From: Candidatus Symbiothrix sp.
Lineage (GTDB): Bacteria > Bacteroidota > Bacteroidia > Bacteroidales > Azobacteroidaceae
Assembly (NCBI GenBank): GCA_031261295.1
Contig: JAISKT010000039.1
Location: 1-37,204 of the forward strand
Length of the DNA: 37,204 nt
Direction of reading: 5' to 3'
Below, in pieces: positions 1 to 8,929 of the stretch (the first letter of the stretch is position 1; every line of letters begins with the position of its first letter). The position numbers were made by a program, and so were the translations under genes. A model generated the notes under the pieces. That model was not told where the DNA came from. It saw nothing but the letters and a program-made list of their open reading frames with translations, and did no database searches.

Positions 1-30
1 AGAAAAGGTTGAGAGAATCATTTTTAGGGT

Positions 31-83
31 AACGCTTCTTATTGGTTGCGAAAGCAAGCAGTAAGGAGCGTTTCCTTTTTTGT
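31..83 (+). terminator. Hairpin with GAAA loop and T-run, repeat unit 1
   Basis: An 11-bp stem (31-41 with 62-72, one G-U pair) encloses a smaller TTGC-GAAA-GCAA hairpin at 46-57 and is followed by a run of T ending at about 83. This has the form of a rho-independent terminator. No upstream gene is visible, so what it would terminate is unknown. Its function is inferred from shape only. Confidence 0.5.
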
Positions 84-349
84 AAATACTAATTTAGCAT
101 AGCCAATCGCGGAGCGATTACATTATTGTAGAAAAAATATCACCCCCATCTACCAAAAACCGCGGAGCGGTTTCATTGTTGATTCTCATTCGATGGTGCT
201 GTTATGCAACCGCTCCGCGGTTGACGGTGGTAACTGGTATTATTTGGTGCTACAATAATGCAATCGCTCCGCGATTACATGCGCTAAAAAAAGTGTAGCG
301 TCTCAACCTTGCCGAATAAAAGAAAAGGTTGAGAGAAAATTTTTAAGGT

Positions 350-402
350 AGCGCTTTTTACCGGTTGCGAAAGCAAGACGTAAGGAGCGTTTCCTTTTTT
401 GT
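350..402 (+). terminator. Hairpin with GAAA loop and T-run, repeat unit 2
   Basis: This is the second copy of the hairpin at 31-83. The stem is 350-360 with 381-391. Its two differences from copy 1 inside the stem (A to G, C to T) keep pairing as G-U, so the fold is preserved although the sequence drifted. A T-run follows the stem. Confidence 0.5.
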
Positions 403-677
403 AAATACTAATTTAGCATAGCCAATCGCGGAGCGATTACATTATTGTAGAAAAAATATCATCCCCCATCTACCAAAAACCGCGGAGCGGTTTCATTGTT
501 GATTCTCATTCGATGGTGCTGTTATGCAACCGCTCCGCGGTTGACGGTGTCAGGTGGTATTATTTTGTGCTACAATAATGCAATCGCTCCGCGATTACAT
601 GCGCTAAAAAAAGTGTAGCGTCTCAACCTTGCCGAATAAAAAAGAAGGTTGAGACGATAGGCGGCAAATTTTCGGGG

Positions 678-737
678 GAGTTGTATTTCTATTCGATTTT
701 GAATATCGAAACCATTAGAAATACAACTCTCTTTTTT
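678..737 (+). terminator. Strong stem-loop followed by T-run
   Basis: Arms GAGTTGTATTTCT (678-690) and AGAAATACAACTC (717-729) pair perfectly over 13 bp. An inner TTCGAT/ATCGAA stem lies at 692-697 and 705-710, and CTTTTTT follows. On the plus strand it has the form of an intrinsic terminator. It also sits directly after the stop codon of the minus-strand PIN remnant, so it may originally have ended that operon. Confidence 0.65.
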
Positions 738-738
738 A

Positions 739-860
739 TTACACTGCAAACTTAAGGGTTATCTTTTCGAAATCAGAAAAGCTTATTATTCGGGTTCTTT
801 CTATTTGTTGCATAGTTAACAGATCAAGATCACCGGTGACTAAATAGTTAGCATTGGAGT
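739..860 (-). pseudogene. C-terminal remnant of a PIN-domain toxin
   Basis: Reading the minus strand in the frame that ends with TAA at 741-739 gives NANYLVTGDLDLL followed by RTRIISFSDFEKITLKFAV. This matches the end of the intact PIN toxin at 36358-36780, which reads KADYLLTGDKDLL and then RTKIMTYKEFETI. Everything upstream in the PIN domain is absent: the frame runs straight into the end of the antitoxin gene. The simplest reading is an internal deletion that fused the antitoxin 3' end to the toxin 3' end. The remnant keeps the conserved TGD but lacks the N-terminal acidic residues, so it should be inactive. Confidence 0.75.
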
Positions 861-1070
861 CAATCTCTCTTTTCTTACAGTTTCCACTTCTTTTGTAATA
901 TCTTCCCATGAAAGATTTTCCGTCTTTAATGATTTCAAAAGATTTTCAAAACGATTTAAAAATAAGGTCTTTTTGAGTTCTTTGTATATTTCCAACTTAT
1001 CCATATCATTCATTGAACGAAAAATATTAATAAATTGGCTCTTCTTCAAATTTAACTGTATCGTTTCCAT
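840..1070 (-). CDS. Antitoxin-like protein of a decayed PIN toxin-antitoxin locus
   Basis: The 76-residue product begins METIQLNLKK and is rich in charged helical residues, with the WEDITKEVETVRKER segment typical of small antitoxins paired with PIN_3-type toxins. The ATG at 1070 is preferred over a longer reading to 1172, because a textbook promoter (TTTG, 19 bases, TATCTTTG) lies between them at 1129-1099. The last few residues (LTPMLTI) are probably out-of-frame translation of the PIN remnant, since they follow the inferred deletion junction. In the family the antitoxin binds and neutralises the RNase toxin and represses its own promoter. Here no functional partner remains next to it. Confidence 0.6.
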   Translation of the reverse strand: METIQLNLKKSQFINIFRSMNDMDKLEIYKELKKTLFLNRFENLLKSLKTENLSWEDITKEVETVRKERLTPMLTI

Positions 1071-1098
1071 AATTCGCCTGCTTTTTGAATTTCTTTTA

Positions 1099-1129
1099 CA
1101 AAGATAATCGTTCCAATTCCAATAGCAAA
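1099..1129 (-). promoter_or_regulatory. Bacteroidetes promoter of the antitoxin remnant
   Basis: On the minus strand TTTG (1129-1126), 19 bases and TATCTTTG (1106-1099) match the Bacteroidetes housekeeping promoter exactly. The ATG lies 28 bases further on. Confidence 0.7.
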
Positions 1130-1397
1130 TTATTTTCCTATTTTTGTCGCAAAATAGAATTAAGGCGGCCAAAAATTCGTATTTAGACGATCAGGATAAT
1201 TCGCGGATAGTCCTATTATTTTTTATAAACAATAAAAAAGTCGCTGCCCTGAATCTATATCGTGATTCGGATGGATTATGCTTAATTTTCTGAAGGTGTA
1301 GCGTTTCCATATCGTTAAATAGATAGAATGATCGTAAACATTTTATATCCGGATGCGTTGTTATTATGAAAGTTTAATTTAATGCACTTTTAAGAAC
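1130..1397. other. Intergenic region, nothing recognised
   Basis: This A/T-rich stretch lies between the divergent antitoxin remnant and the small gene at 1398. I see no TAnnTTTG box on the plus strand, no strong hairpin and no further convincing reading frame. Confidence 0.5.
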
Positions 1398-1622
1398 ATG
1401 GAAAATAAATTTAAAGCAGCGTACAATCAAATTTGGAAGCATTTGGCCGATAAATATGATTCCGAGGGAAATTCAGTGGAAGATATTGTGAACGAAAAAT
1501 CGTTGCATATTATCTTGACAAGGTATTTTTCCCATCTTTCCGAAACAGAAAAACAGAATCTAATCAACGAATTGCGGGCTGCCGAAGAAAAGCAGGGAAT
1601 CCCCGGAAACGAACGGATTTGA
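1398..1622 (+). CDS. Small hypothetical protein
   Basis: The 74-residue acidic, mostly helical protein begins MENKFKAAYNQIWK. It has no signal peptide, membrane segment or cysteine pair, and I do not recognise the family. The start codon follows TTTTAAGAAC, a typical A-rich leader for this group. Its TGA stop adjoins the left arm of the CTAAAAA hairpin element, which separates it from the convergent DUF2148 gene. Codon use resembles the neighbours, so it is probably real. Confidence 0.5.
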   Translation: MENKFKAAYNQIWKHLADKYDSEGNSVEDIVNEKSLHIILTRYFSHLSETEKQNLINELRAAEEKQGIPGNERI

Positions 1623-1721
1623 ACTAAAAACTAAGAACTAAAAACTAAAAGTTACGCAAAGCGCGGTAACAGGCGTCAGCCAACTTTTAGTTTTTAGTTT
1701 TTAGTTCTTAGTTTTTAGTTC
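1621..1721. repeat. CTAAAAA palindromic element between convergent genes (copy 1)
   Basis: Left arm 1621-1653 and right arm 1682-1721 are built of ACTAAAAACTAAG-type units and are inverted relative to each other. The element fills the whole gap between the stops of the small gene and the DUF2148 gene. A second copy lies at 29401-29490 and shares the 20 bases GCGTCAGCCAACTTTTAGTT. It probably works as a bidirectional terminator, since T-rich arms follow the stem on both strands. Confidence 0.8.
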
Positions 1722-2243
1722 TCACTCCCTGTCGAAGAATGGATTTTTGGAGGAGGCGCTGATAGGAATCGCGATGACCGTTTGGCATCCGCCGAGCCAA
1801 TCCAATTTTTGCGCAGCCAATCCTACCGAAAACATTGTGCGCGAATCGACCCGCCAATCGGCAGCCGTAGCGCAAGCCGAACCTACGGCAATACCCACAT
1901 CAATCGAATTCAAAGCGCAAGGAACCTGTTCCGGTTTTTCCGCGCAAGTGGCAAAACCACAATGTGCGCAATTCAAGCCTTGAAGTCCCGCGTGTGTTCC
2001 GATTAAAACCACGACTTCTGCAGAAAGCACATTTTTTGCATCCCGGAACATAAATTTCAAACCCGTATGTTCGCCCAATTCGTGCGTTTTTTCGGACAGG
2101 GTTTTTATATCCTCACCTTCCACGGCTATCACTTCGATAATATCTAAACCCTTGGCTTTTGGGGCCGTGCGTGCGGCGGTCATCATCTGTTTAGCCACTT
2201 CAACCAAATGCGCGTGACGTGTTTTTCTTTCGTTCAATAGCAT
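1722..2243 (-). CDS. DUF2148 ferredoxin-like domain protein
   Basis: The 173-residue protein matches the family of uncharacterised ferredoxin-domain proteins (DUF2148, COG4739). An N-terminal helical part contains the conserved AARTAPKAKG. A central cysteine cluster reads CAHCGFATC, with further cysteines at VPCAL and GSACATAAD. It ends in GGCQTVIAIPISASSKNPFFDRE. The cysteines suggest an Fe-S cluster and the fold may be nitroreductase-related; the reaction is unknown. The protein has no signal peptide and should be cytoplasmic. It is divergent from gyrB with its own TATTTTTG box at 2293-2286. Confidence 0.8.
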   Translation of the reverse strand: MLLNERKTRHAHLVEVAKQMMTAARTAPKAKGLDIIEVIAVEGEDIKTLSEKTHELGEHTGLKFMFRDAKNVLSAEVVVLIGTHAGLQGLNCAHCGFATCAEKPEQVPCALNSIDVGIAVGSACATAADWRVDSRTMFSVGLAAQKLDWLGGCQTVIAIPISASSKNPFFDRE

Positions 2244-2265
2244 AATCCGTTTCTTGTTTTTCTAA

Positions 2266-4338
<2,073 letters not shown>

Positions 4339-4364
4339 ATTAGTAGTAAAATAATGTACTTTTA

Positions 4365-4395
4365 TTTGTTTTAGTTCATATTTTTACTACTTTTG
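4365..4395 (+). promoter_or_regulatory. Promoter of the hicAB pair
   Basis: TTTG (4365-4368), exactly 19 bases and TACTTTTG (4388-4395) form a textbook Bacteroidetes promoter 29 bases before the hicA start. Confidence 0.75.
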
Positions 4396-4424
4396 CTATA
4401 CCAAAACAATAAATAATCCAAAAG

Positions 4425-4616
4425 ATGATACTAAAAGTATTCGAAATTATTGAGATGATTGAAGCAGACGGCTGGTTTTTTGTAAGACAAAAAGGCAGTC
4501 ACATGCAATTTAATCACCCAACAAAAAGAGGAACAGTAACGGTTCCTAATCATGGTAGAAATTACGAATTGGGTCATAAATTAGTTAATTCTATTTTAAA
4601 ACAAGCAGAAATTTAA
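4425..4616 (+). CDS. hicA: HicA family toxin
   Basis: The 63-residue protein has the compact HicA fold signature: IIEMIEADGWFFVRQKGSHMQFNHP, then VTVPNHGR and the ending LVNSILKQAEI. HicA toxins are mRNA interferases with a double-stranded-RNA-binding-like fold; the histidine in KGSHMQF is the catalytic residue by family knowledge. It is followed after 25 bases by its cognate HicB antitoxin, in the usual toxin-first order, and preceded by a perfect promoter. Length and motifs are intact, so the toxin is probably active. Confidence 0.9.
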   Translation: MILKVFEIIEMIEADGWFFVRQKGSHMQFNHPTKRGTVTVPNHGRNYELGHKLVNSILKQAEI

Positions 4617-4641
4617 TTTCTTGCACAAAAACAAATAAGTA

Positions 4642-5046
4642 ATGGAAAAGGTAATTGTAGAAATTGAATATACAGGTAACAATTATTGTGCGTATTCTCC
4701 CCAATTGGATGGATGTGTAAGTACAGCCGATAATTTGGAAGATATGAAAAAAAATATCAAAGAAGCGATTGAGTTTCATGTTGAAAGCAGTTTAGCAGAC
4801 AATGACCCTATTCCGGATATTTTCAAAGGAGAATATGAATTGGAATATGTTTTATCTACCGAAGCCCTGCTAAACGCTTACAGTAATATATTCACAAAAG
4901 CCGCTCTAAGTCGTATAACAGGTATTAATGAACGCCAATTATGGCATTACGCAGCAGGTGTAAAAAAACCCCGTATCAAACAAACTAAACGCATCGAAGC
5001 CGGACTACACCAATTAGGGACACAATTATTATCTGTACATCTTTGA
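4642..5046 (+). CDS. hicB: HicB family antitoxin with C-terminal HTH
   Basis: The N-terminal half (about residues 1-65) has the partial RNase H fold of HicB, with VIVEIEYTGNNYCAYSPQLDGCVSTADNLEDMKKNIKEAI. Residues of about 85-134 form a helix-turn-helix module ending ...AAGVKKPRIKQTKRIEAG, which should bind the operator over the promoter at 4365. The same type of C-terminal module ends the DUF2442 protein at 33679-34086. The partner is HicA immediately upstream. The protein should neutralise HicA by direct binding and repress the pair. Confidence 0.88.
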   Translation: MEKVIVEIEYTGNNYCAYSPQLDGCVSTADNLEDMKKNIKEAIEFHVESSLADNDPIPDIFKGEYELEYVLSTEALLNAYSNIFTKAALSRITGINERQLWHYAAGVKKPRIKQTKRIEAGLHQLGTQLLSVHL

Positions 5047-5084
5047 TTTGAGCGTCTGACAACAATAATTTACTACAAAAATAT

Positions 5085-5092
5085 TACCTTTG
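5085..5092 (+). promoter_or_regulatory. -7 box for the amidotransferase/dipeptidase gene
   Basis: TACCTTTG ends 13 bases before the TTG at 5106 and 52 bases before the first ATG at 5145. No good TTTG lies 19 bases upstream, so it may be a weak or activated promoter. Confidence 0.45.
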
Positions 5093-5105
5093 TTAATTAA
5101 AAGAG

Positions 5106-6914
5106 TTGAAGAAAATAGTTTTCACATTAATATTGACGCTTAATATGCTTATTGGCTTATCAGTCAATCACAAAGAAGGTCTTTCCTGCATTTCCAACGC
5201 TTATGTGAATGCGGTTGTCAAAGCGGGTGGAACTCCTGTGTTGATACCTCTTACCAACGATAATCAAGTCTTGGAGGCTGTTTTATCACAAATAGACGGA
5301 CTAATCTTGTCTGGAGGCGGCGATATTTATGCGCCGCTGTTCAACGAAGAATTGCATCCGGCTGTCGAATCGTATGATTTGGAACGGGACCATTACGATA
5401 TTCAATTGGTAAAAAGAGCGGCTGCCAAACAAATGCCGATTCTGGGAATTTGCCGGGGACATCAGGTAATCAATGTCGCTTTTGGCGGAAGCCTGATCCA
5501 GGATATTCCCTCGCAAGTCCCTGATTCAAAAATCAATCACAACCAATCGGAAGCCCGCGAAATCGGGACGCATCCAATAACGATTGTACCTGATTCAAAA
5601 CTTTCCCAAATCGTGTACCGTGCATCGTGCACCGTGTACCCTTTGTCCGTTAATTCCTTTCATCACCAAGCCGTTAAAGTGGTGGCGCCCGGATTGGAAG
5701 CCGTCGCCCACGCCGAAGACGGAGTCATCGAAGCCATTGAATCCACGGAAGGAAATTCTATTCTGGGCGTGCAATGGCATCCCGAAAACATGGCTGTGGC
5801 AGACAACGATACCATGCAGGCCATTTTCAGGCAAGTGGTAAGCGAAGCCGAATTGTACCGGATGACCAAAGATATTCACAAGAATATTTATTCCATTGAT
5901 TCCCATTGCGATACGCCCATGTATTTCCCTTATAAAATCGACATCGGGAAAAGAAATCCGCTGTTGAAAATCAACCTGCACCAAACGGGTGAAACCTCCG
6001 GCGAACAGTTTGCCAACTACCAACTCAAAGTGGAAGTTCCCCAAATGCAAGACGGTTTGTTGGACGCTTCTTTCATGGTGGCCTACCTCAAACAAGGGAA
6101 ACGGGACGGGAAAGCGCTACAGAAAGCAACGGCAAAAACCGAATCCATTCTCAAGGAATTGATCCGGCAAGTCGAAAACAATCGGAATATAGTCGGAATC
6201 GCCAAATCGACCGGCGACCTCAAACGCCTGAAAAAAGAAGGCAAAAAAGCGATTTTTATCGGCATCGAAAATGGTTACGGCTTAGGAAAAGACATTGGCA
6301 ACGTAAAGAAATTTGCTGACATGGGCGTGACTTATATCACTTTATCCCACAATGGAGACAACGATATTTGCGATGCCGCGGTGGACAGTCGTTCGGAACA
6401 CAATGGTTTGAGTGAATTCGGCAAGGAAGTGGTAAAAGAAATGAACCGCCTCGGCATAATGGTGGATATTTCCCACACTTCCGAAAAAACGTCATTGGAT
6501 GTATTGGAAATAAGCCGGTTTCCGGTTATCGCCTCCCATTCTTCCGTAAAAGCCTTGTGCAATCACCAACGGAACATATCCGACAAATTGATGCACGCCA
6601 TTGCCAACAAGGGCGGAGTTATCCAGATTTGTCTTTACAATTATTTCCTCCGGAAAGACGGAAAAGCAACGGTAAAAGATGCAGTCAATCATATTGATTA
6701 TGTAGTCAAAACGGTAGGAATCGACCACGTAGGAATCGGTTCCGATTTTGACGGCGGCGGCGGAATCAAAGGAGTGAATGCAGCCAACGAAATGCCGCAA
6801 ATCACGATCGAACTCCTGCGCCGGGGATATTCCGAAGAAGACATCGCCAAAATATGGGGAGGCAACCTGATGCGGGTAATGGATATTGTACAATCAGTAA
6901 ACAGTAAACAATGA
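5106..6914 (+). CDS. Class I glutamine amidotransferase (peptidase C26) fused to membrane dipeptidase (M19)
   Basis: This is a 602-residue two-domain protein. Residues about 15-245 are a gamma-glutamyl-GABA hydrolase-like (PuuD) domain with GGGDIYAP, the nucleophile Cys116 in GICRGHQ, SFHHQAV and WHPE at 224-227. Residues about 258-595 are an M19 zinc dipeptidase with DSHCDTP, IENGYGLG, DISHTSE, IASHSSVK and GIGSDFDGGGG. The fusion suggests stepwise removal of gamma-glutamyl and then dipeptide bonds, perhaps from peptidoglycan or glutathione-like peptides (inference). The TTG at 5106 gives a hydrophobic leader (MKKIVFTLILTL); the alternative ATG at 5145 would remove it and start directly at the first strand. 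Residues about 170-179 (VYRASCTVYP) are encoded by a GTGCAC repeat and look like an insertion. The stop overlaps the next start as ATGA. Confidence 0.88.
   Translation: MKKIVFTLILTLNMLIGLSVNHKEGLSCISNAYVNAVVKAGGTPVLIPLTNDNQVLEAVLSQIDGLILSGGGDIYAPLFNEELHPAVESYDLERDHYDIQLVKRAAAKQMPILGICRGHQVINVAFGGSLIQDIPSQVPDSKINHNQSEAREIGTHPITIVPDSKLSQIVYRASCTVYPLSVNSFHHQAVKVVAPGLEAVAHAEDGVIEAIESTEGNSILGVQWHPENMAVADNDTMQAIFRQVVSEAELYRMTKDIHKNIYSIDSHCDTPMYFPYKIDIGKRNPLLKINLHQTGETSGEQFANYQLKVEVPQMQDGLLDASFMVAYLKQGKRDGKALQKATAKTESILKELIRQVENNRNIVGIAKSTGDLKRLKKEGKKAIFIGIENGYGLGKDIGNVKKFADMGVTYITLSHNGDNDICDAAVDSRSEHNGLSEFGKEVVKEMNRLGIMVDISHTSEKTSLDVLEISRFPVIASHSSVKALCNHQRNISDKLMHAIANKGGVIQICLYNYFLRKDGKATVKDAVNHIDYVVKTVGIDHVGIGSDFDGGGGIKGVNAANEMPQITIELLRRGYSEEDIAKIWGGNLMRVMDIVQSVNSKQ
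5612..5645 (+). repeat. GTGCACC repeat inside the amidotransferase domain
   Basis: Imperfect units of CGTGTACCGTGCATC and CGTGCACCGTGTACC run for about 34 bases inside the gene. The same repeat forms an inverted pair around the aguB start at 13990-14095. It is read in frame as VYRASCTVYP between the LSQI and LSVNSFHHQ segments. Confidence 0.75.
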
Positions 6915-7906
6915 ACAATAAACAGTTATATTTTGTATTTATTATTGGTATCTTATTAATAGGATGCTCTTGCAAGCAAAATCAACAAACCGTGGCGCAA
7001 ACTGAAAAGGCCGTAGAGATAGTTGTTCCCGAATTTAATGCCGACAGCGCGTATTATTACACTGCCGCACAAGTGGCTTTTGGCCCGCGGGTACCCAATA
7101 CGCCGGCGCATGTAGCCTGCGGGAACTACTTAGCCGGCGAATTACGGCGGTTTGGAGCGGAAGTCATCGAGCAGGAAGCCGTTCTTCAAACGTATAACAA
7201 GCAATCCATTCACGCCAAAAACATCATTGCTTCTTTCAATCCCGAAAATAAAACACGGATTCTATTGTGCGCCCATTGGGATTCCCGCCCGTTCGCCGAC
7301 CAAGACCGGAATCCTGAAAATCATCATACACCCATTGACGGAGCCAATGACGGCGCCGGCGCTTGTGGAGCCTTATTGGAAATCGCCCGTCAAATCGGGA
7401 TACAACAACCTGCAGCCGGAGTCGATGTGATTCTTTTTGATGCCGAAGATTGGGGAACTCCCGAATTTGAGCAAAACATTTACGGCAGTACCGGCTGGTG
7501 TCTGGGTTCAATCTATTGGGCAAAAAATCCGCATGCGCCCAATTACACAGCCAAATACGGGATATTGTTAGACATGGTCAGCGCACCCGGAGCACAATTT
7601 CGCAAAGAATATTTCTCCATGCGGAACGCCTCCAACATTGTCAAAAAAGTATGGGAAGCGGCGCAAGTCCTTGGATACGGCTCCTATTTCATCCATAAAG
7701 ACGGCGAAGGAATCGAAGACGACCATGTAGAAGTATTCAAATATCGTAAAATACCCTGCATTGATATTATCCATTATGATCCCAATCTTCAAAAGGGATT
7801 CGGAGATTATTGGCATACCGTCAATGACAATATGAATGAAGTGAGCAAAGAAACTTTAAAAGCGGTAGGCCAAACGGTTCTGTACACCGTTTTTAACGAA
7901 AAATAA
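6911..7906 (+). CDS. M28 family lipoprotein, glutaminyl-peptide cyclotransferase-like
   Basis: The 331-residue protein has a lipoprotein signal (MNNKQLYFVFIIGILLIGCSC; lipobox LIGC). A zinc-dependent M28 domain shows AHWDSRPFAD, DGANDGAGACGALLE, DVILFDAEDWG, DMVSAPGA and a C-terminal DYWHTVND. These match bacterial glutaminyl cyclases and related aminopeptidases, which act outside the inner membrane. Cyclisation of N-terminal glutamine on exported proteins is a plausible role in Bacteroidetes but is inferred. The ATG overlaps the previous stop (ATGA), so the two are co-translated. The junction is in a short repeated motif, AACAGTAAACA. Confidence 0.85.
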   Translation: MNNKQLYFVFIIGILLIGCSCKQNQQTVAQTEKAVEIVVPEFNADSAYYYTAAQVAFGPRVPNTPAHVACGNYLAGELRRFGAEVIEQEAVLQTYNKQSIHAKNIIASFNPENKTRILLCAHWDSRPFADQDRNPENHHTPIDGANDGAGACGALLEIARQIGIQQPAAGVDVILFDAEDWGTPEFEQNIYGSTGWCLGSIYWAKNPHAPNYTAKYGILLDMVSAPGAQFRKEYFSMRNASNIVKKVWEAAQVLGYGSYFIHKDGEGIEDDHVEVFKYRKIPCIDIIHYDPNLQKGFGDYWHTVNDNMNEVSKETLKAVGQTVLYTVFNEK

Positions 7907-7919
7907 ATTGAAGAGAAAC

Positions 7920-8345
7920 ATGCAAACAATCAATCAGGTACAAGATGAAATAATCGAAGAGTTTTCCGCCTTCGACGATTGGATGGATAAATATTCCCTG
8001 CTTATTGAAATGGGAAACGAACTGCCGCCGTTGGATATCAAATACAAGACAGCCAATAACTTGATAGAAGGTTGTCAAAGCCGCGTCTGGCTGCAAGCTG
8101 ATTACGAGGACGGAAAAATCATTTTTCAGGGAGACAGCGATGCCGTTATTGTCAAGGGTATTGTTTCCTTATTAATTAAAATACTCTCCGGTCACACACC
8201 GGATGAAATCCTCACAGCCAATTTGTATTTCATTGATGCCATCGGATTGACAGCGCACCTTTCGCCGACCCGCTCCAACGGATTAGTAGCGATGCTGAAA
8301 CAAATGAAATTGTATGCGCTGGCGTTTAAAGCCAAAAATCAATGA
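7920..8345 (+). CDS. sufE: SufE-like Fe-S cluster assembly protein
   Basis: The 141-residue protein has the SufE features DEIIEEFSAFDDWMDKYSLLIEMG, the acceptor cysteine in EGCQSRVWL and GLTAHLSPTRSNG near the end. SufE accepts persulfide sulfur from the cysteine desulfurase SufS and passes it to the cluster scaffold. The ATG at 7920 is chosen over the TTG at 7908, because MQTINQVQDEIIEEF matches the usual N-terminus and only 13 bases separate it from the M28 stop. The stop overlaps the next start. Confidence 0.92.
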   Translation: MQTINQVQDEIIEEFSAFDDWMDKYSLLIEMGNELPPLDIKYKTANNLIEGCQSRVWLQADYEDGKIIFQGDSDAVIVKGIVSLLIKILSGHTPDEILTANLYFIDAIGLTAHLSPTRSNGLVAMLKQMKLYALAFKAKNQ

Positions 8346-8929
8346 GAAAACTAAAAATCACCGAATTGAACCGGATCACTCCCGAGGATTTTAAAACCGC
8401 TGAAAAAATCCCGTTGATCGTGGTGTTGGACAATGTGAGAAGCCTCCACAATGTGGGTTCTGTCTTCCGCACTGCCGATGCTTTCCGGGTGGAAGCCGTT
8501 TATTTATGTGGAATTACGGCTGTTCCGCCTCAGGCCGAAATCCACAAAACAGCCTTGGGCGCAGAAAATACGGTGAATTGGCAATATTTCGAAAACACCT
8601 TGGATGCAGTGGCCGAACTCAAACAAAAAAGCTATCATATCGCAGCAGTGGAACAAGCCGAAAACAGTATCCTGCTTGATCAGCTTCATTTGAAAGATGA
8701 AAAATACGCGATTATCCTGGGTAATGAAGTGCACGGAGTCAATCAGGAGGTGATGAATCAATGCGATTCCTGTATAGAAATTCCCCAATTCGGAACGAAA
8801 CATTCCCTCAATGTATCCGTCACTTCGGGCATTCTTATCTGGGAATTTTTCAAAGCACTCCCATTTCCACCATCTGTACTACCCGCTCGGCAGCAGCATC
8901 TTTGCCATCCGGATCCCAGTCCGATTTGA
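8342..8929 (+). CDS. TrmH/SpoU family RNA 2'-O-methyltransferase
   Basis: The 195-residue SPOUT protein shows LDNVRSLHNVGSVFRTADAF (motif 1), AIILGNEVHGVNQEV (motif 2) and CIEIPQFGTKHSLNVSVTSGILIWEFF (motif 3, the trefoil-knot SAM site). It methylates a ribose in tRNA or rRNA; the exact target cannot be told. It overlaps sufE by four bases (ATGA). The domain ends near WEFFKAL. About 22 further residues, PFPPSVLPARQQHLCHPDPSPI, are read from DNA that is antisense to the last codons of the convergent DUF4294 gene, an overlap of 80 bases. The tail looks like loss of an earlier stop codon. Confidence 0.88.
   Translation: MRKLKITELNRITPEDFKTAEKIPLIVVLDNVRSLHNVGSVFRTADAFRVEAVYLCGITAVPPQAEIHKTALGAENTVNWQYFENTLDAVAELKQKSYHIAAVEQAENSILLDQLHLKDEKYAIILGNEVHGVNQEVMNQCDSCIEIPQFGTKHSLNVSVTSGILIWEFFKALPFPPSVLPARQQHLCHPDPSPI

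Larger units (their letters stand above)
1..655. repeat. Two tandem 320-bp REP-like palindromic repeat units
   Basis: Units at 1-320 and 321-640 are near-identical, and 641-655 begins a third copy that stops after about 15 bases. Each unit is a nested palindrome. Outermost arms AAGGTTGAGA and TCTCAACCTT lie at 5-14 and 301-310. A 26-base pair of arms with one mismatch lies at 105-130 and 251-276. A perfect 15-base pair lies at 158-172 and 208-222. Each inner arm is itself a small hairpin, AATCGC-GGA-GCGATT or AACCGC-GGA-GCGGTT; the two types differ by compensating base changes. No open reading frame explains the region. The layout resembles bacterial REP/BIME clusters, but no RAYT-type transposase gene is visible in the window. 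Confidence 0.9.

Noticed and set aside
1-640. CRISPR array
   Set aside because: The two 320-bp units are a simple tandem duplication with internal palindromes. There are no short direct repeats with unique spacers of constant size, and no cas genes.
5595-6095. 166-residue minus-strand frame opposite the C26/M19 fusion
   Set aside because: It lies fully inside a gene with clear catalytic motifs and is not family-like. Its end includes the translated GTGCAC repeat.
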